The position numbers and the translations under genes are program-made. Below are positions 33,521-41,824 of a stretch of 46,005 nucleotides of DNA, piece by piece. The stretch spans positions 1 through 46,005 of the forward strand of contig CAJUFM010000017.1 of the NCBI GenBank assembly GCA_910585745.1, given 5' to 3'. Source of the stretch: an uncultured Eubacterium sp. (GTDB taxonomy: Bacteria; Bacillota; Clostridia; Lachnospirales; Lachnospiraceae). The first letter of the stretch is position 1; each line of letters starts with the position of its first letter. The notes beneath the pieces were generated by a model, which ran no database searches, was not told the DNA's origin, and worked only from the letters and a program-made list of their open reading frames with translations.

Positions 33521-34381
33521 ATGTCATTTACGATACATACGGGGAAAGCAGTAAAAAGTTTGTTTGTAACCAATGAAAATGCAGCGGCAAGACGCCAGGC
33601 AGAAAAAGAGGGGAACAATAAGAGATCAACGATATTCGCTGGAAATATCGGGGTGCGTCCCGATAGTATTACGATTAAAAAGAAACAGGCCCAGAAGCAG
33701 GCAGTACAGGTACTTATGGACACTTTTCACACAGAGAAGAAGATTGACCAGAGCATGGATGATCTGTCTGCTCAAATGCAGGAATTAAAAGATGCCAATG
33801 TGGGATACCATAAGGAACTGGATCAGATCCGTGGGGAAAAGCAGGAGCTCATGGAACGCTATGGTGTGACAGAGGATATGACGGAATATCCTGAGGAATA
33901 CCAGCAGCAGATACAGGAGCTGGATGAGAAAGAAAACCTGTACAGTGGATATATTAAGAAAAATGATGCTTCAATCAAAGGCATCAGCAGATCTCTTGGG
34001 GATATGAGCATCGAGCGTCTTAAATCAAATCCGATGGTAAAAGCCGAGAAACAGTCGGAGGAGATTCTGGATGCTGCCAATAAGGCTATTTACGGTGATC
34101 TCATAAATGAAGGCAAAAAGCATATCGAGGAAAAAATGGAGGAAGCAAAGGAGAAAGCAGAAAAACTTGCTGAGAAGAAAGAAGAGGAAGAAGAGCGCTT
34201 AGAAAAGAAGGAAGAGAGAGAAGAGAAGCTGGAAGAAACTCAGAATAAAGAAACGATCGAGACGATGAATTCTTATAATGATCCAGATTCCCAGATAAAG
34301 AAAGAGATAGATGAAATTCTGGATGAGCTGAAGCTGATCCAGGAAGATTTAAAAGGGGTAAAAGTAGACAGCAACATATAA
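33521..34381 (+). CDS. Coiled-coil protein of unknown function
   Basis: The product is 286 residues from ATG 33521. It starts MSFTIHTGKAVKSLFVTNENAAARRQAEKEGN and is mostly helical and highly charged, with long heptad-like stretches (70-130, 195-255) that include many EEKEE-type runs. There is no signal peptide or membrane segment. No domain was recognised. It follows the BlaR1-like gene by 40 bases and may be a target of that regulator. Confidence 0.7.
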   Translation: MSFTIHTGKAVKSLFVTNENAAARRQAEKEGNNKRSTIFAGNIGVRPDSITIKKKQAQKQAVQVLMDTFHTEKKIDQSMDDLSAQMQELKDANVGYHKELDQIRGEKQELMERYGVTEDMTEYPEEYQQQIQELDEKENLYSGYIKKNDASIKGISRSLGDMSIERLKSNPMVKAEKQSEEILDAANKAIYGDLINEGKKHIEEKMEEAKEKAEKLAEKKEEEEERLEKKEEREEKLEETQNKETIETMNSYNDPDSQIKKEIDEILDELKLIQEDLKGVKVDSNI

Positions 34382-34403
34382 ACTGCCAAGATGCGGGATG
34401 GAT

Positions 34404-34562
34404 ATGAACATGAATTTTGGAAATTACGGAATGTATCGCAGTATGTTTGGCGGCGGTAAAGGAGGCTTCGGCAGGCACTGCTACTTATGGAAGAACTGGT
34501 ACATACAATATGTTTCAGAATCCCATGAGCGCCTGGAACTGGTATCTGTAACTGGAAAATGA
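34404..34562 (+). pseudogene. Small glycine/tyrosine-rich ORF, possibly frameshifted
   Basis: From ATG 34404 or 34410 a 52-codon frame reads MNMNFGNYGMYRSMFGGG and then drifts into unconvincing sequence. A shift at about 34445-34475 gives AGTATYGRTGTYNMFQNPM, then SAWNWYL and a stop at 34549-34551, which fits the same Gly/Tyr/Asn character much better. I read it as a small protein gene with a frameshift, or a sequencing error. No family was recognised. The rest of the 303-base gap to 34684 holds only the terminator. Confidence 0.35.
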
Positions 34563-34611
34563 TATACTGGATGTAATATGCTGTATATAATATGCATAAG
34601 ACATAAACTCA

Positions 34612-34646
34612 AAAATCTGCCGGCCTTCTGGGCTGGCAGATTTTGT
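34612..34646. terminator. Bidirectional terminator
   Basis: AAAATCTGCCGGCC (34612-34625) pairs with GGCTGGCAGATTTT (34631-34644), 14 pairs with one G-U and loop TTCTG. The A-run and T-run flanks serve both the plus-strand genes to the left and the minus-strand ABC-F gene to the right. Confidence 0.85.
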
Positions 34647-34684
34647 GTGATGGGGAGAAATGTCTTTTCACCGTTCGCCTCGTC

Positions 34685-36619
34685 TTATTTTTCAAGAGCT
34701 TCCAGTTCTTCTGCATAAGTTTCCCATTCTGTCAGAGCGGTATTCAGTTCCGCCTCCAGGGTTTCTTTTTTTCTCGTAAGTTCCGTTAACTTTGCCACAT
34801 CGGAGGCATACTGCGGAAGTGCAGTCTCTTCATCTATTTTTTCAATCTGTTCTTCCAGATCCTGGATCTTATTTTCTGCGTTTTTATAATTATTTTCGAT
34901 CTTACGCCTGTATGCTTCCCGTTCTTTTTGTTCCTTCCAGTTTAATTTTGCTTCGGACTCGTTTTTTTGTTTTGGGGAAGAAAGGTCCTCTGAATCAAGA
35001 AATAATTTTTCCACAGTCTCTTTCTTTTCCAGATAATAGGAATAATTTCCCTGGTAGGATAGTAGTTTATGTTCCGTGAGATCCATGATCCGGGTCGCCG
35101 TTTTGTTGATAAAATAACGGTCATGGGATACATAGAGCACCGTTCCTGTATATTGGTTCAGTGCTTCCTCAAGAATCTCCTTGGATTCAATATCTAGATG
35201 ATTGGTGGGCTCGTCCAGCAGAAGGAAGTTTGCTTTTGACAGCATTAGTTTTGCCAGAGATACCCTTCCTTTTTCTCCGCCGCTGAGCAGGGAGATCTTT
35301 TTGTATACATCATCTCCAGTAAATAAAAAGGCCGCCAGGACGTTACGGATCCTGGTGTTGTTCAGGTCCGGATAATCATCGTGGATCTCGTCAAAAATAG
35401 TCTTATCATCGTGCAGTACGTTATGTTCCTGGTCGTAATAACCGATCTCCACATTGGTTCCCAGTTTAGCGCTGCCAGTATCGGCTGTTTCTAGTTCACA
35501 GAGTATTTTTAAAAGTGTGGTTTTTCCTGTACCATTTTTTCCAATGATGGCAGCCCGTTCTCCCCGGTGGATGTCAAAAGAAATATGTTCAAAAAGATGT
35601 TTTTCTCCAAAGGATTTTGAAAAATCATCCACATAGAGGACGTCGTTCCCACTGGTTTTTTCCGGAGTAAGTTCAAAATGCATGGTTTTTTGATCTCCCA
35701 CTGGTTTTTCCACAGGTGTCATTTTCTCCAGCATTTTTTCACGGCTTTCTGCCCGTTTTATCGATTTTTCCCGGTTAAAAGAACGAAGTTTTTCGATCAC
35801 TTCCTCCTGATGTTTTACATTTCTTATATAATTTTCATATTCTTTGAGCCTGGTATGGCGCAGCTGCTCCTTCTTTTCTGCATAGGTGCTGTAATTTCCG
35901 GTAAAAGAAACCGCTTTACCATGTTCGATCTCCACAACTTTTTCTGCGATGCGGTCCAGAAAATACCGGTCATGGGACACGATCATAACACCGCCTTTAT
36001 AGCTGGACAGATAATTTTCCAGCCACTGGATGGAAGGCAGGTCTAAATGGTTGGTGGGCTCGTCCAGGATCAGCAGATCCGGTTCCAGTAACAGGAGTTT
36101 TCCCAGTGCCACTCTGGTTCTCTGTCCTCCGGAAAGCGTATTGATACACTGATCCATATCTCCGCCGCCAAAGCCAAGCCCATTGATGATCCCCATGATC
36201 TGGCTTTTGCAGGCATAGCCGTCTTTTGCCTCAAATTCTGTCTGCAGGCGGTGATATTTTTCCAGCAGAGACTCCAGTTCCCTGCCGGAGAGATGCTGCA
36301 TTTGTTTTTCCATGTTTCGTATGCTGCGGTCCAGCTCCACGATCTCTGACTTTACTTCCAGAAGCTCTTCATAAATGCTGTTTTCTGAGTGGTATCCCAG
36401 CTGCTGGGGCAGGTAACCGAGGGTTTTATCCTTTGCGGTGATGATCTCTCCGGAATCGGCTGTGAGTTCCCCTGCGATAATGCGGAGAAGAGTTGTTTTC
36501 CCAGCACCATTACTCCCCACTAAGGCGACCCGCTCCATTTCATTGATGTGAAAGGTGACATCTGAAAAAAGAGGGACATCATTAAATCTTTTATCGACAT
36601 GACTGCAAGCAAGTAACAT
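34685..36619 (-). CDS. ABC-F family ATPase
   Basis: The product is 644 residues from the ATG at 36619 (GGAGG 6 bases upstream; the ATG at 36631 overlaps that site). Two ABC domains lie in tandem without membrane segments. The first has GSNGAGKTTLL, LSGGQRTRVALGK and LLILDEPTNHLD. The second has GKNGTGKTTLLK, LSGGEKGRVSLAK and FLLLDEPTNHLD. Between them is the charged linker (RSFNREKSIKRAESREKMLEKM) that reaches into the ribosome. A C-terminal coiled coil of about 80 residues completes the Uup/YdiF-like architecture. ABC-F proteins act on translation; some protect against antibiotics. This one looks like a housekeeping type. Confidence 0.93.
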   Translation of the reverse strand: MLLACSHVDKRFNDVPLFSDVTFHINEMERVALVGSNGAGKTTLLRIIAGELTADSGEIITAKDKTLGYLPQQLGYHSENSIYEELLEVKSEIVELDRSIRNMEKQMQHLSGRELESLLEKYHRLQTEFEAKDGYACKSQIMGIINGLGFGGGDMDQCINTLSGGQRTRVALGKLLLLEPDLLILDEPTNHLDLPSIQWLENYLSSYKGGVMIVSHDRYFLDRIAEKVVEIEHGKAVSFTGNYSTYAEKKEQLRHTRLKEYENYIRNVKHQEEVIEKLRSFNREKSIKRAESREKMLEKMTPVEKPVGDQKTMHFELTPEKTSGNDVLYVDDFSKSFGEKHLFEHISFDIHRGERAAIIGKNGTGKTTLLKILCELETADTGSAKLGTNVEIGYYDQEHNVLHDDKTIFDEIHDDYPDLNNTRIRNVLAAFLFTGDDVYKKISLLSGGEKGRVSLAKLMLSKANFLLLDEPTNHLDIESKEILEEALNQYTGTVLYVSHDRYFINKTATRIMDLTEHKLLSYQGNYSYYLEKKETVEKLFLDSEDLSSPKQKNESEAKLNWKEQKEREAYRRKIENNYKNAENKIQDLEEQIEKIDEETALPQYASDVAKLTELTRKKETLEAELNTALTEWETYAEELEALEK

Positions 36620-36659
36620 ATTTTCCTCCATATGGTAACTCTGTTTTCTACAACTATTT

Positions 36660-36687
36660 ATTGTACCATAAAAAGTTGAGTTTTACA
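36660..36687 (-). promoter_or_regulatory. Weak candidate promoter of the ABC-F gene
   Basis: On the minus strand TGTAAA (36687-36682), a 16-base spacer and TACAAT (36665-36660). The -35 match is poor. Confidence 0.35.
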
Positions 36688-36803
36688 TCTTTTTTTATCG
36701 GAAAAAATGTAGTATAATTAATATGATAATACCAGGGTCAAAAGGTCAGAATGCCTTTTTACTCCAACATCATATGATACAAGTACATGGAGGTTCTTGA
36801 TTC

Positions 36804-37436
36804 ATGGAAAATAAGAAAATATCTTCTGCGGTAGTCAAACGTCTGCCGCGGTATTATAGATATCTGAGTGAACTCCTGGAAAATGGGATCGACCGGATTT
36901 CTTCCCAGGAACTGAGTAAAAAGATGAAAGTTACCGCCTCTCAGATCCGTCAGGATTTTAATAATTTTGGAGGATTTGGACAACAGGGATATGGTTATAA
37001 TGTCAGTTTCCTTTACGAAGAGATTGGAAAGATCCTGGGGTTGGAACACAACTATAATGTGATCATCATCGGTGCGGGAAATCTGGGGCAGGCACTGGCA
37101 AACTACAGCGGATTTGTGAAAAGGGGATTCCGCGTATCAGGTATCTTTGACGTCGATCCCATGGTAGTGGGTAAGAAAATAAATGGCATACAGGTAATGC
37201 CGGTGGAGGATCTTGAAACCTTCATCAAAGAGCAGCCGGTACATATCGCAGCACTGACCCTGCCCAAAGATCAGGCTTCTAAAATAGCCGGCAGACTGGC
37301 AGATCTGGGCGTGAAGGCATTTTGGAATTTTGCCTCCACGGATCTGAATCTTCCAGAACATGTGGTGGTAGAAAATGTTCATCTGGCAGAGAGCCTGATG
37401 AGATTATCCTACAAATTATCTGAAAAAAATGGGTGA
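36804..37436 (+). CDS. rex: Redox-sensing transcriptional repressor Rex
   Basis: The product is 210 residues. Residues 1-80 are a winged helix (AVVKRLPRYYRYLSELLENGIDRISSQELSKKMKVTASQIRQDFNNFGGFGQQGYGY). Residues 85-205 are an NAD(H)-binding Rossmann domain (IIIGAGNLGQALANY, VSGIFDVDP). Rex leaves DNA when the NADH/NAD ratio rises and controls fermentation genes. A perfect TATAAT lies at 36713-36718, but no clear -35. No Rex operator is obvious in front of the gene itself. Confidence 0.96.
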   Translation: MENKKISSAVVKRLPRYYRYLSELLENGIDRISSQELSKKMKVTASQIRQDFNNFGGFGQQGYGYNVSFLYEEIGKILGLEHNYNVIIIGAGNLGQALANYSGFVKRGFRVSGIFDVDPMVVGKKINGIQVMPVEDLETFIKEQPVHIAALTLPKDQASKIAGRLADLGVKAFWNFASTDLNLPEHVVVENVHLAESLMRLSYKLSEKNG

Positions 37437-37459
37437 CTATTTTTGAAATGAGGTGCAGT

Positions 37460-38050
37460 ATGAAAAAGAATGCAAAGGAGAATATTCCAGTAGAAGAGCT
37501 TTTAAAAGGAAAAAAAATTCCTATTCTTGTGTTGGACCAGCGGTGGCATAAACTTTTTCCAGGAGGGAAAAAACCGGCTGAAATACAGGCTCTGGAAAAA
37601 GAACTGAATGAGCTGTTAAAAGAGCAGGGTAAACGGGTAAATACCATAAAAGGATTAAAAACCGGAAAAAAGAAGCTGATGGATGCCATTGTATCCGGAA
37701 TGAATGAGGAAAACAGCGATAAAAAGAAGGATAAACAGCAAAAGCTTCTGCTGGAGACCAAAGAACGTATTGAAACCGAATCGGAGCGGCTTCTGGATCT
37801 TCCCTATGAGATCAAAAATGCCAACGAACGTCTGCTTATTACAGGCATCCGTTACTGCTATGACGAATGGAAGAACCGCAATGAAGAGCTGTCAGATCTC
37901 AGTGGCGAGATCGATATCATGAGAGAACAGCTCAAGGAAAAGGTGGCATACAAGGTGGAACTGGAGGAGAGTATAGATTCTACCTATTCACTGATGCATG
38001 CTCTCCTGGGAAGAGAAGTGATGAATCTTTTTGATAAAAATAAAATATGA
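37460..38050 (+). CDS. Coiled-coil protein of unknown function
   Basis: The product is 196 residues from ATG 37460 (GAGGTG 5 bases upstream; the frame opens with a GTG overlapping the rex stop). It starts MKKNAKENIPVEELLKGKKIPILVLDQRWHKLFP and is then mainly helical with two coiled-coil stretches (about 35-60 and 95-175). ERLLITGIRYCYDEWKNRNEELSDL is the most conserved-looking block. No membrane segment. It lies between rex and acpS, 6 bases before the acpS ribosome site, and is clearly part of this operon. I do not recognise a family. Confidence 0.75.
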   Translation: MKKNAKENIPVEELLKGKKIPILVLDQRWHKLFPGGKKPAEIQALEKELNELLKEQGKRVNTIKGLKTGKKKLMDAIVSGMNEENSDKKKDKQQKLLLETKERIETESERLLDLPYEIKNANERLLITGIRYCYDEWKNRNEELSDLSGEIDIMREQLKEKVAYKVELEESIDSTYSLMHALLGREVMNLFDKNKI

Positions 38051-38071
38051 TCAGGAGTGAATCGCATTATT

Positions 38072-38473
38072 ATGTTTACATGTATTGTCGGGATTGGAGT
38101 GGATTCCATCGAGATCAGCCGGGTGCGTAAAGCCTGTGAAAGAGAGCATTTTGTCAAACGGATCTTTACGGAAGCAGAGATTTGCCAGTTTGATTCCAGA
38201 AAGATCCGAGCTGCTTCGGATTTTGCCGGGAAGGAAGCGGTGTCTAAAGTGTTCGGCACCGGTTTTTCCGGTTGCCAGCCGGCAGAGATCGAGGTGCTGC
38301 GCGATGAAAAAGGAGCTCCTTATGTAAATCTATATGGCGGCGCCAAAAAGATTGCCGGCCAGCTGGGGATCAAAGAACTCAAGATCAGTATCACGAATAC
38401 GGTAGATACGGCTACCGCCTTTGTGATCGGCTGCGGCGGGTGCCAGGAGTTCAGTGAGGAGGGAGTTGGGTGA
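38072..38473 (+). CDS. acpS: Holo-[acyl-carrier-protein] synthase
   Basis: The product is 133 residues. It has VGIGVDSIEISRVRKA (magnesium-binding Asp) and SDFAGKEAVSKVFGTGF (Glu and Lys of the CoA site), the two signature blocks. It transfers phosphopantetheine from CoA to carrier proteins, including AcpP and probably the cluster carrier at 17712. The start at ATG 38072 lies 14 bases after AGGAG; an in-frame GTG at 38057 touches that site. Its stop overlaps the GTG start of the next gene. Confidence 0.94.
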   Translation: MFTCIVGIGVDSIEISRVRKACEREHFVKRIFTEAEICQFDSRKIRAASDFAGKEAVSKVFGTGFSGCQPAEIEVLRDEKGAPYVNLYGGAKKIAGQLGIKELKISITNTVDTATAFVIGCGGCQEFSEEGVG

Positions 38474-39954
38474 GATATTTATTTACCAGCAGACAGTCAA
38501 AGCAGCTGGATGATCATGCCATAAACATCATAGGATTTCCGGGGCTTGTTTTGATGGAAAAGGCGGCAATGACCCTTGTTTCCGTTATAATGGAACGAGA
38601 GGAACAGGACAGCGGGATTCTGATCGTTTGTGGTTCCGGAAATAATGGTGGGGATGGCCTGGCAGCGGCGCGTATGCTGCATCAGCATGGGTTTCGGACT
38701 GCGGTTGTACTTGTCGGGGATCCGGAAAAAATGACTCCGGACGCCAGAAAACAGCTGGCGCTGGCAGCAGCCTGTGATGTGCCGGTTCAGTCGGAGGAGG
38801 CTGTCGCCTCTCCGGTTTTTTCGGTTCTTGTAGACAGTTTGTTTGGTGTGGGATTGAGCCGGGATATCGGCGGGGTATATGAAAAAGTCATAAAGGATAT
38901 AAATGCTTCCGGCAAAAAAATATATGCAGTAGATATTCCTTCCGGTATCAACGGAGATGACGGAAGGGTTATGAATGTGGCAGTAAGGGCAGATGTCACG
39001 GTGACTTTTGGAGTAAATAAGCTGGGGCTGGTATTGTATCCGGGCTGCCAGTATGCTGGTGAGGTGATCATAGGAGATATTGGGTATCCTAGATCCAGTT
39101 ATGAGGCAGTGGAAGATCCAGTCTTTTATTTTGAACCAGAAGATCTGCCAGCCCTTCTGCCAGAGAGGGCTCCTGACGGGCACAAGGGGAGTTTCGGTCA
39201 TGTGGCGGTCATTGGTGGAAGCAGAAAAATGAGCGGAGCTGCCCTTCTCAGCGCCAAAGCTGCCTATGCTTCCGGAGCCGGACTGGTGATGATCTGTTCC
39301 GCCAAGGCAAACCGGGATCTGCTTCTGACAGGTTGTCCGGAAGCGCTGTTTGAAGCCTATGATACGGGGGAAGAAGAGCCGGATTTTATGGCGCTGGACC
39401 GGGTTCTTTCTTTTGCTGATACCGTGGTACTGGGTCCGGGGCTGGGAAGAGAGAAATTGGCAGAACAGATCACAGCCTATGTGCTGAAAAATTGTAATAA
39501 GCCGATCATCCTGGATGGAGATGCTCTTGTGCTATGTTCCAGAGAAGAACTAAAGGAACAAAGTTCTGTTATACTAACTCCTCATCCCAGGGAATTTTCC
39601 GCCTTATTCCATCAGGAAATATCTTATATCAAAGAACATTTAGGGGAGGCTGTCCGTAAGTTTGCGGAAGATACGGGCTGTATCCTGGTGGGAAAGGACG
39701 CCCGGACCATCGTGGGGGACGGTTCCAGGCAGTATGTAAACGTCTCTGGTAATTCAGGGATGGGCACCGGAGGAAGCGGGGATGTATTAACGGGAATCAT
39801 TGCGGGATTTGCTGCTCAGGGAAAGCCGCTGTTTGAAGCGGCCTCCGCCGGGGTATATGTTCACGGACTGGCAGGAGACTACTATACAAAGACCTACAGT
39901 CCCTATTCACTGACTGCCTCTGCATTGATTGACAGTCTGAAAAATATTCTATAA
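38470..39954 (+). CDS. nnrD: Bifunctional NAD(P)H-hydrate epimerase / dehydratase
   Basis: The product is 494 residues from GTG 38470 (GAGGAGGG 6 bases upstream). The N-terminal YjeF_N epimerase, residues 1 to about 210, has VCGSGNNGGDGLAAARML and VDIPSGINGDDG. The C-terminal ADP-dependent dehydratase, residues about 225-494, has GHVAVIGGSRKMSGAALLSAKAA, VLGPGLG, ILDGDAL, TPHPREF and GMGTGGSGDVLTGIIAG. It repairs hydrated NADH/NADPH. The acpS-nnrD-alr order is conserved in Clostridia. Confidence 0.96.
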   Translation: MRYLFTSRQSKQLDDHAINIIGFPGLVLMEKAAMTLVSVIMEREEQDSGILIVCGSGNNGGDGLAAARMLHQHGFRTAVVLVGDPEKMTPDARKQLALAAACDVPVQSEEAVASPVFSVLVDSLFGVGLSRDIGGVYEKVIKDINASGKKIYAVDIPSGINGDDGRVMNVAVRADVTVTFGVNKLGLVLYPGCQYAGEVIIGDIGYPRSSYEAVEDPVFYFEPEDLPALLPERAPDGHKGSFGHVAVIGGSRKMSGAALLSAKAAYASGAGLVMICSAKANRDLLLTGCPEALFEAYDTGEEEPDFMALDRVLSFADTVVLGPGLGREKLAEQITAYVLKNCNKPIILDGDALVLCSREELKEQSSVILTPHPREFSALFHQEISYIKEHLGEAVRKFAEDTGCILVGKDARTIVGDGSRQYVNVSGNSGMGTGGSGDVLTGIIAGFAAQGKPLFEAASAGVYVHGLAGDYYTKTYSPYSLTASALIDSLKNIL

Positions 39955-39981
39955 TGTATAGAAGGTAGAAAGGTTTTTATC

Positions 39982-41124
39982 ATGGAACTTGGAAATGAGA
40001 AGAGACGATACGACAGAACTTATGCGCTGATCGATCTGGGGGCGGTCCGCCACAATATAACAGCGGAGAGAGAACGGGTTGGTGAAAGTGTAAAGATTAT
40101 GGCAGTCATCAAAGCAAATGCCTATGGTCATGGAGATATTGAAGTGGCAGAAGCTTTGGATGACCTGGTGGATGCCTATGGGGTAGCCATTCCTGAGGAA
40201 GCTCTCCGATTACGGAAGAATGGCGTAAAAAAAATGCTTTTGATCCTTGGGTATTCTGGAAGGGACTGGTTTGAAGACATTATTCGTGAGGAGATTTCCC
40301 AGACTGTTTACAGTTATTCCATGGCAAAACAGTTGAGCGATATCGCAGCAAATATGGGAGAGACAGCAAAAATCCATATCAAGATTGATACCGGTATGAG
40401 CCGGATTGGATTTATGCCGGTCAAAGATAATATCGATGTCATCCGGGCGATCAGCGAACTGCCGGGCATCCAGATTGAAGGTGCATTTACCCATTTTGCC
40501 CGTGCTGACGAGGAGACTTCGGAGGCAGCGAGAGAACCCTATGAAAAATTTATGATCTTTCTGGGAGAACTGGAAAACCGGGGAGTCCATATTCCGATCA
40601 GGCATGCAGCGAACAGCGCGTCCATCATTCAGTTTCCAGAATCCAGGCTGGATATGGTACGTTCCGGCATCACCACCTACGGATTGTATCCTTCCGAGAA
40701 AGTGTCCAGGGATATCCTTCATATCATCCCAGCTCTTCAGTGGAAATCCCAGGTATCTTTTGTAAAACGCATTCATCCTGGAACCAGTGTTGGTTATGGG
40801 GGGACTTTTACTGCCAGCAGGGAGACTGTGGTGGCAACGATTCCAGTGGGCTATGCCGATGGGGTAAAACGGGATCTGTCAGGAAAAGGACATGTACTGA
40901 TACAGGGACAGTATGCACCGATCATAGGAAAGATCTGCATGGATCAGTTTATGGTAGATGTTACGGAGATAGACGATATCTCCGAAGGAGATACTGTGAC
41001 CTTGATCGGAACAGACGGGGAACATAAAATATCCGTGGAGGAAGTGGCAGAGCTGTCACATTCTTTTAATTATGAGTATGTGTGCGGAATTTCAGCCCGG
41101 GTTCCAAGAAAATATATAAATTAA
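39982..41124 (+). CDS. alr: Alanine racemase
   Basis: The product is 380 residues. The PLP lysine lies in MAVIKANAYGHG; KIDTGMSRIGF, RHAANSASII, YGLYPS and ICMDQFMVDVT follow in family order, and the catalytic tyrosine is in SVGYGGTF. It makes D-alanine for peptidoglycan. AAAGG lies 8 bases before ATG. It sits 27 bases after nnrD. Confidence 0.97.
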   Translation: MELGNEKRRYDRTYALIDLGAVRHNITAERERVGESVKIMAVIKANAYGHGDIEVAEALDDLVDAYGVAIPEEALRLRKNGVKKMLLILGYSGRDWFEDIIREEISQTVYSYSMAKQLSDIAANMGETAKIHIKIDTGMSRIGFMPVKDNIDVIRAISELPGIQIEGAFTHFARADEETSEAAREPYEKFMIFLGELENRGVHIPIRHAANSASIIQFPESRLDMVRSGITTYGLYPSEKVSRDILHIIPALQWKSQVSFVKRIHPGTSVGYGGTFTASRETVVATIPVGYADGVKRDLSGKGHVLIQGQYAPIIGKICMDQFMVDVTEIDDISEGDTVTLIGTDGEHKISVEEVAELSHSFNYEYVCGISARVPRKYIN

Positions 41125-41208
41125 TTGAGTACGATTCGTATAAACTTCCGTATATTGGTAATAATAGGCTACATAAGTAAAATATATCAATGTTAGGGAG
41201 TAATACCG

Positions 41209-41565
41209 ATGGTAGTAAAAAGAGGCGATATTTATTATGCAGATTTAAGACCGGTTGTAGGCTCCGAACAGGGTGGTGTGCGGCCGGTCTTGATCATACA
41301 GAATGATATGGGAAACCGATATAGTCCGACGGTAATCTGTGCTGCGATCACATCCAAGATGAATAAGGCAAAACTGCCGACACACATCGCTCTGGATTCA
41401 GAAAGCTATGGGATTGTAAAGGATTCGGTCATTCTGCTGGAACAGATCCGTACTATAGATAAATCCAGATTAAAAGAGAAGGTCTGCCATCTGGACGAAA
41501 CTGTTTTGAAGACAATCAACCGGGCGTTGGAGATCAGTCTTGCACTTGATACATATGACGATTGA
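41209..41565 (+). CDS. mazF: MazF/EndoA-type mRNA endoribonuclease (PemK family)
   Basis: The product is 118 residues: VKRGDIYYADLRPVVGSEQGGVRPVLIIQND, VICAAITSKMNKAKLPTHI and SVILLEQIRTIDKSRLKEKV, matching Bacillus EndoA. It cleaves single-stranded mRNA at short motifs. The 84-base gap after alr is too short for a MazE antitoxin and has no open frame, so the antitoxin is absent here or encoded elsewhere. TTAGGGAG is the ribosome site. A terminator follows. Confidence 0.94.
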   Translation: MVVKRGDIYYADLRPVVGSEQGGVRPVLIIQNDMGNRYSPTVICAAITSKMNKAKLPTHIALDSESYGIVKDSVILLEQIRTIDKSRLKEKVCHLDETVLKTINRALEISLALDTYDD

Positions 41566-41596
41566 TCGACAGGGGCAGGCAGTTTTTGAGAAACAA

Positions 41597-41624
41597 AAAA
41601 CACCTCTGGGAGGAGGTGTTTTCT
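41597..41624 (+). terminator. Terminator after mazF
   Basis: AAAACACCTC (41597-41606) pairs with GAGGTGTTTT (41613-41622), 10 perfect pairs with loop TGGGAG, and T-run. A second small palindrome GGTACCC/GGGTACC follows at 41627-41643. Confidence 0.85.
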
Positions 41625-41649
41625 GTGGTACCCCGAGGGTACCTAAGCG

Positions 41650-41694
41650 TATAATAGGGTGGGAGTAGAAAGTTTATACTTTCCGATTATTATA
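41650..41694. other. Nested inverted repeats in the mazF-phosphatase gap
   Basis: TATAATA (41650-41656) pairs with TATTATA (41688-41694), and inside it GAAAGT (41668-41673) pairs with ACTTTC (41678-41683). It may be a structured RNA or a protein-binding dyad. No named element is recognised. The remaining bases up to 41760 are AT-rich and featureless. Confidence 0.4.
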
Positions 41695-41761
41695 GTACAG
41701 TTTAAATGTGTCATTTTTGTGTCAAAATACAAATAATTACATAAAATACTGAAAAATGTTA

Positions 41762-41791
41762 TTGCATTGTAATCCCTGTTATTGTTATACT
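41762..41791 (+). promoter_or_regulatory. Promoter of the histidine phosphatase-rlmH operon
   Basis: TTGCAT (41762-41767), an 18-base spacer and TATACT (41786-41791), 33 bases before the start codon. Confidence 0.65.
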
Positions 41792-41824
41792 AGTACTATG
41801 AAATGATTATTTGGAGGCGTACAA

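Noticed and set aside
35678..36046. Plus-strand hydrophobic frame opposite the ABC-F gene
   Set aside because: It lies antisense to the conserved Walker and linker regions and has no start signal.
38072..38473. acpS as a dedicated activator of the 17712 carrier protein
   Set aside because: It sits in a housekeeping block 20 kb away and has standard AcpS sequence; it may serve the carrier protein but is not part of that cluster.
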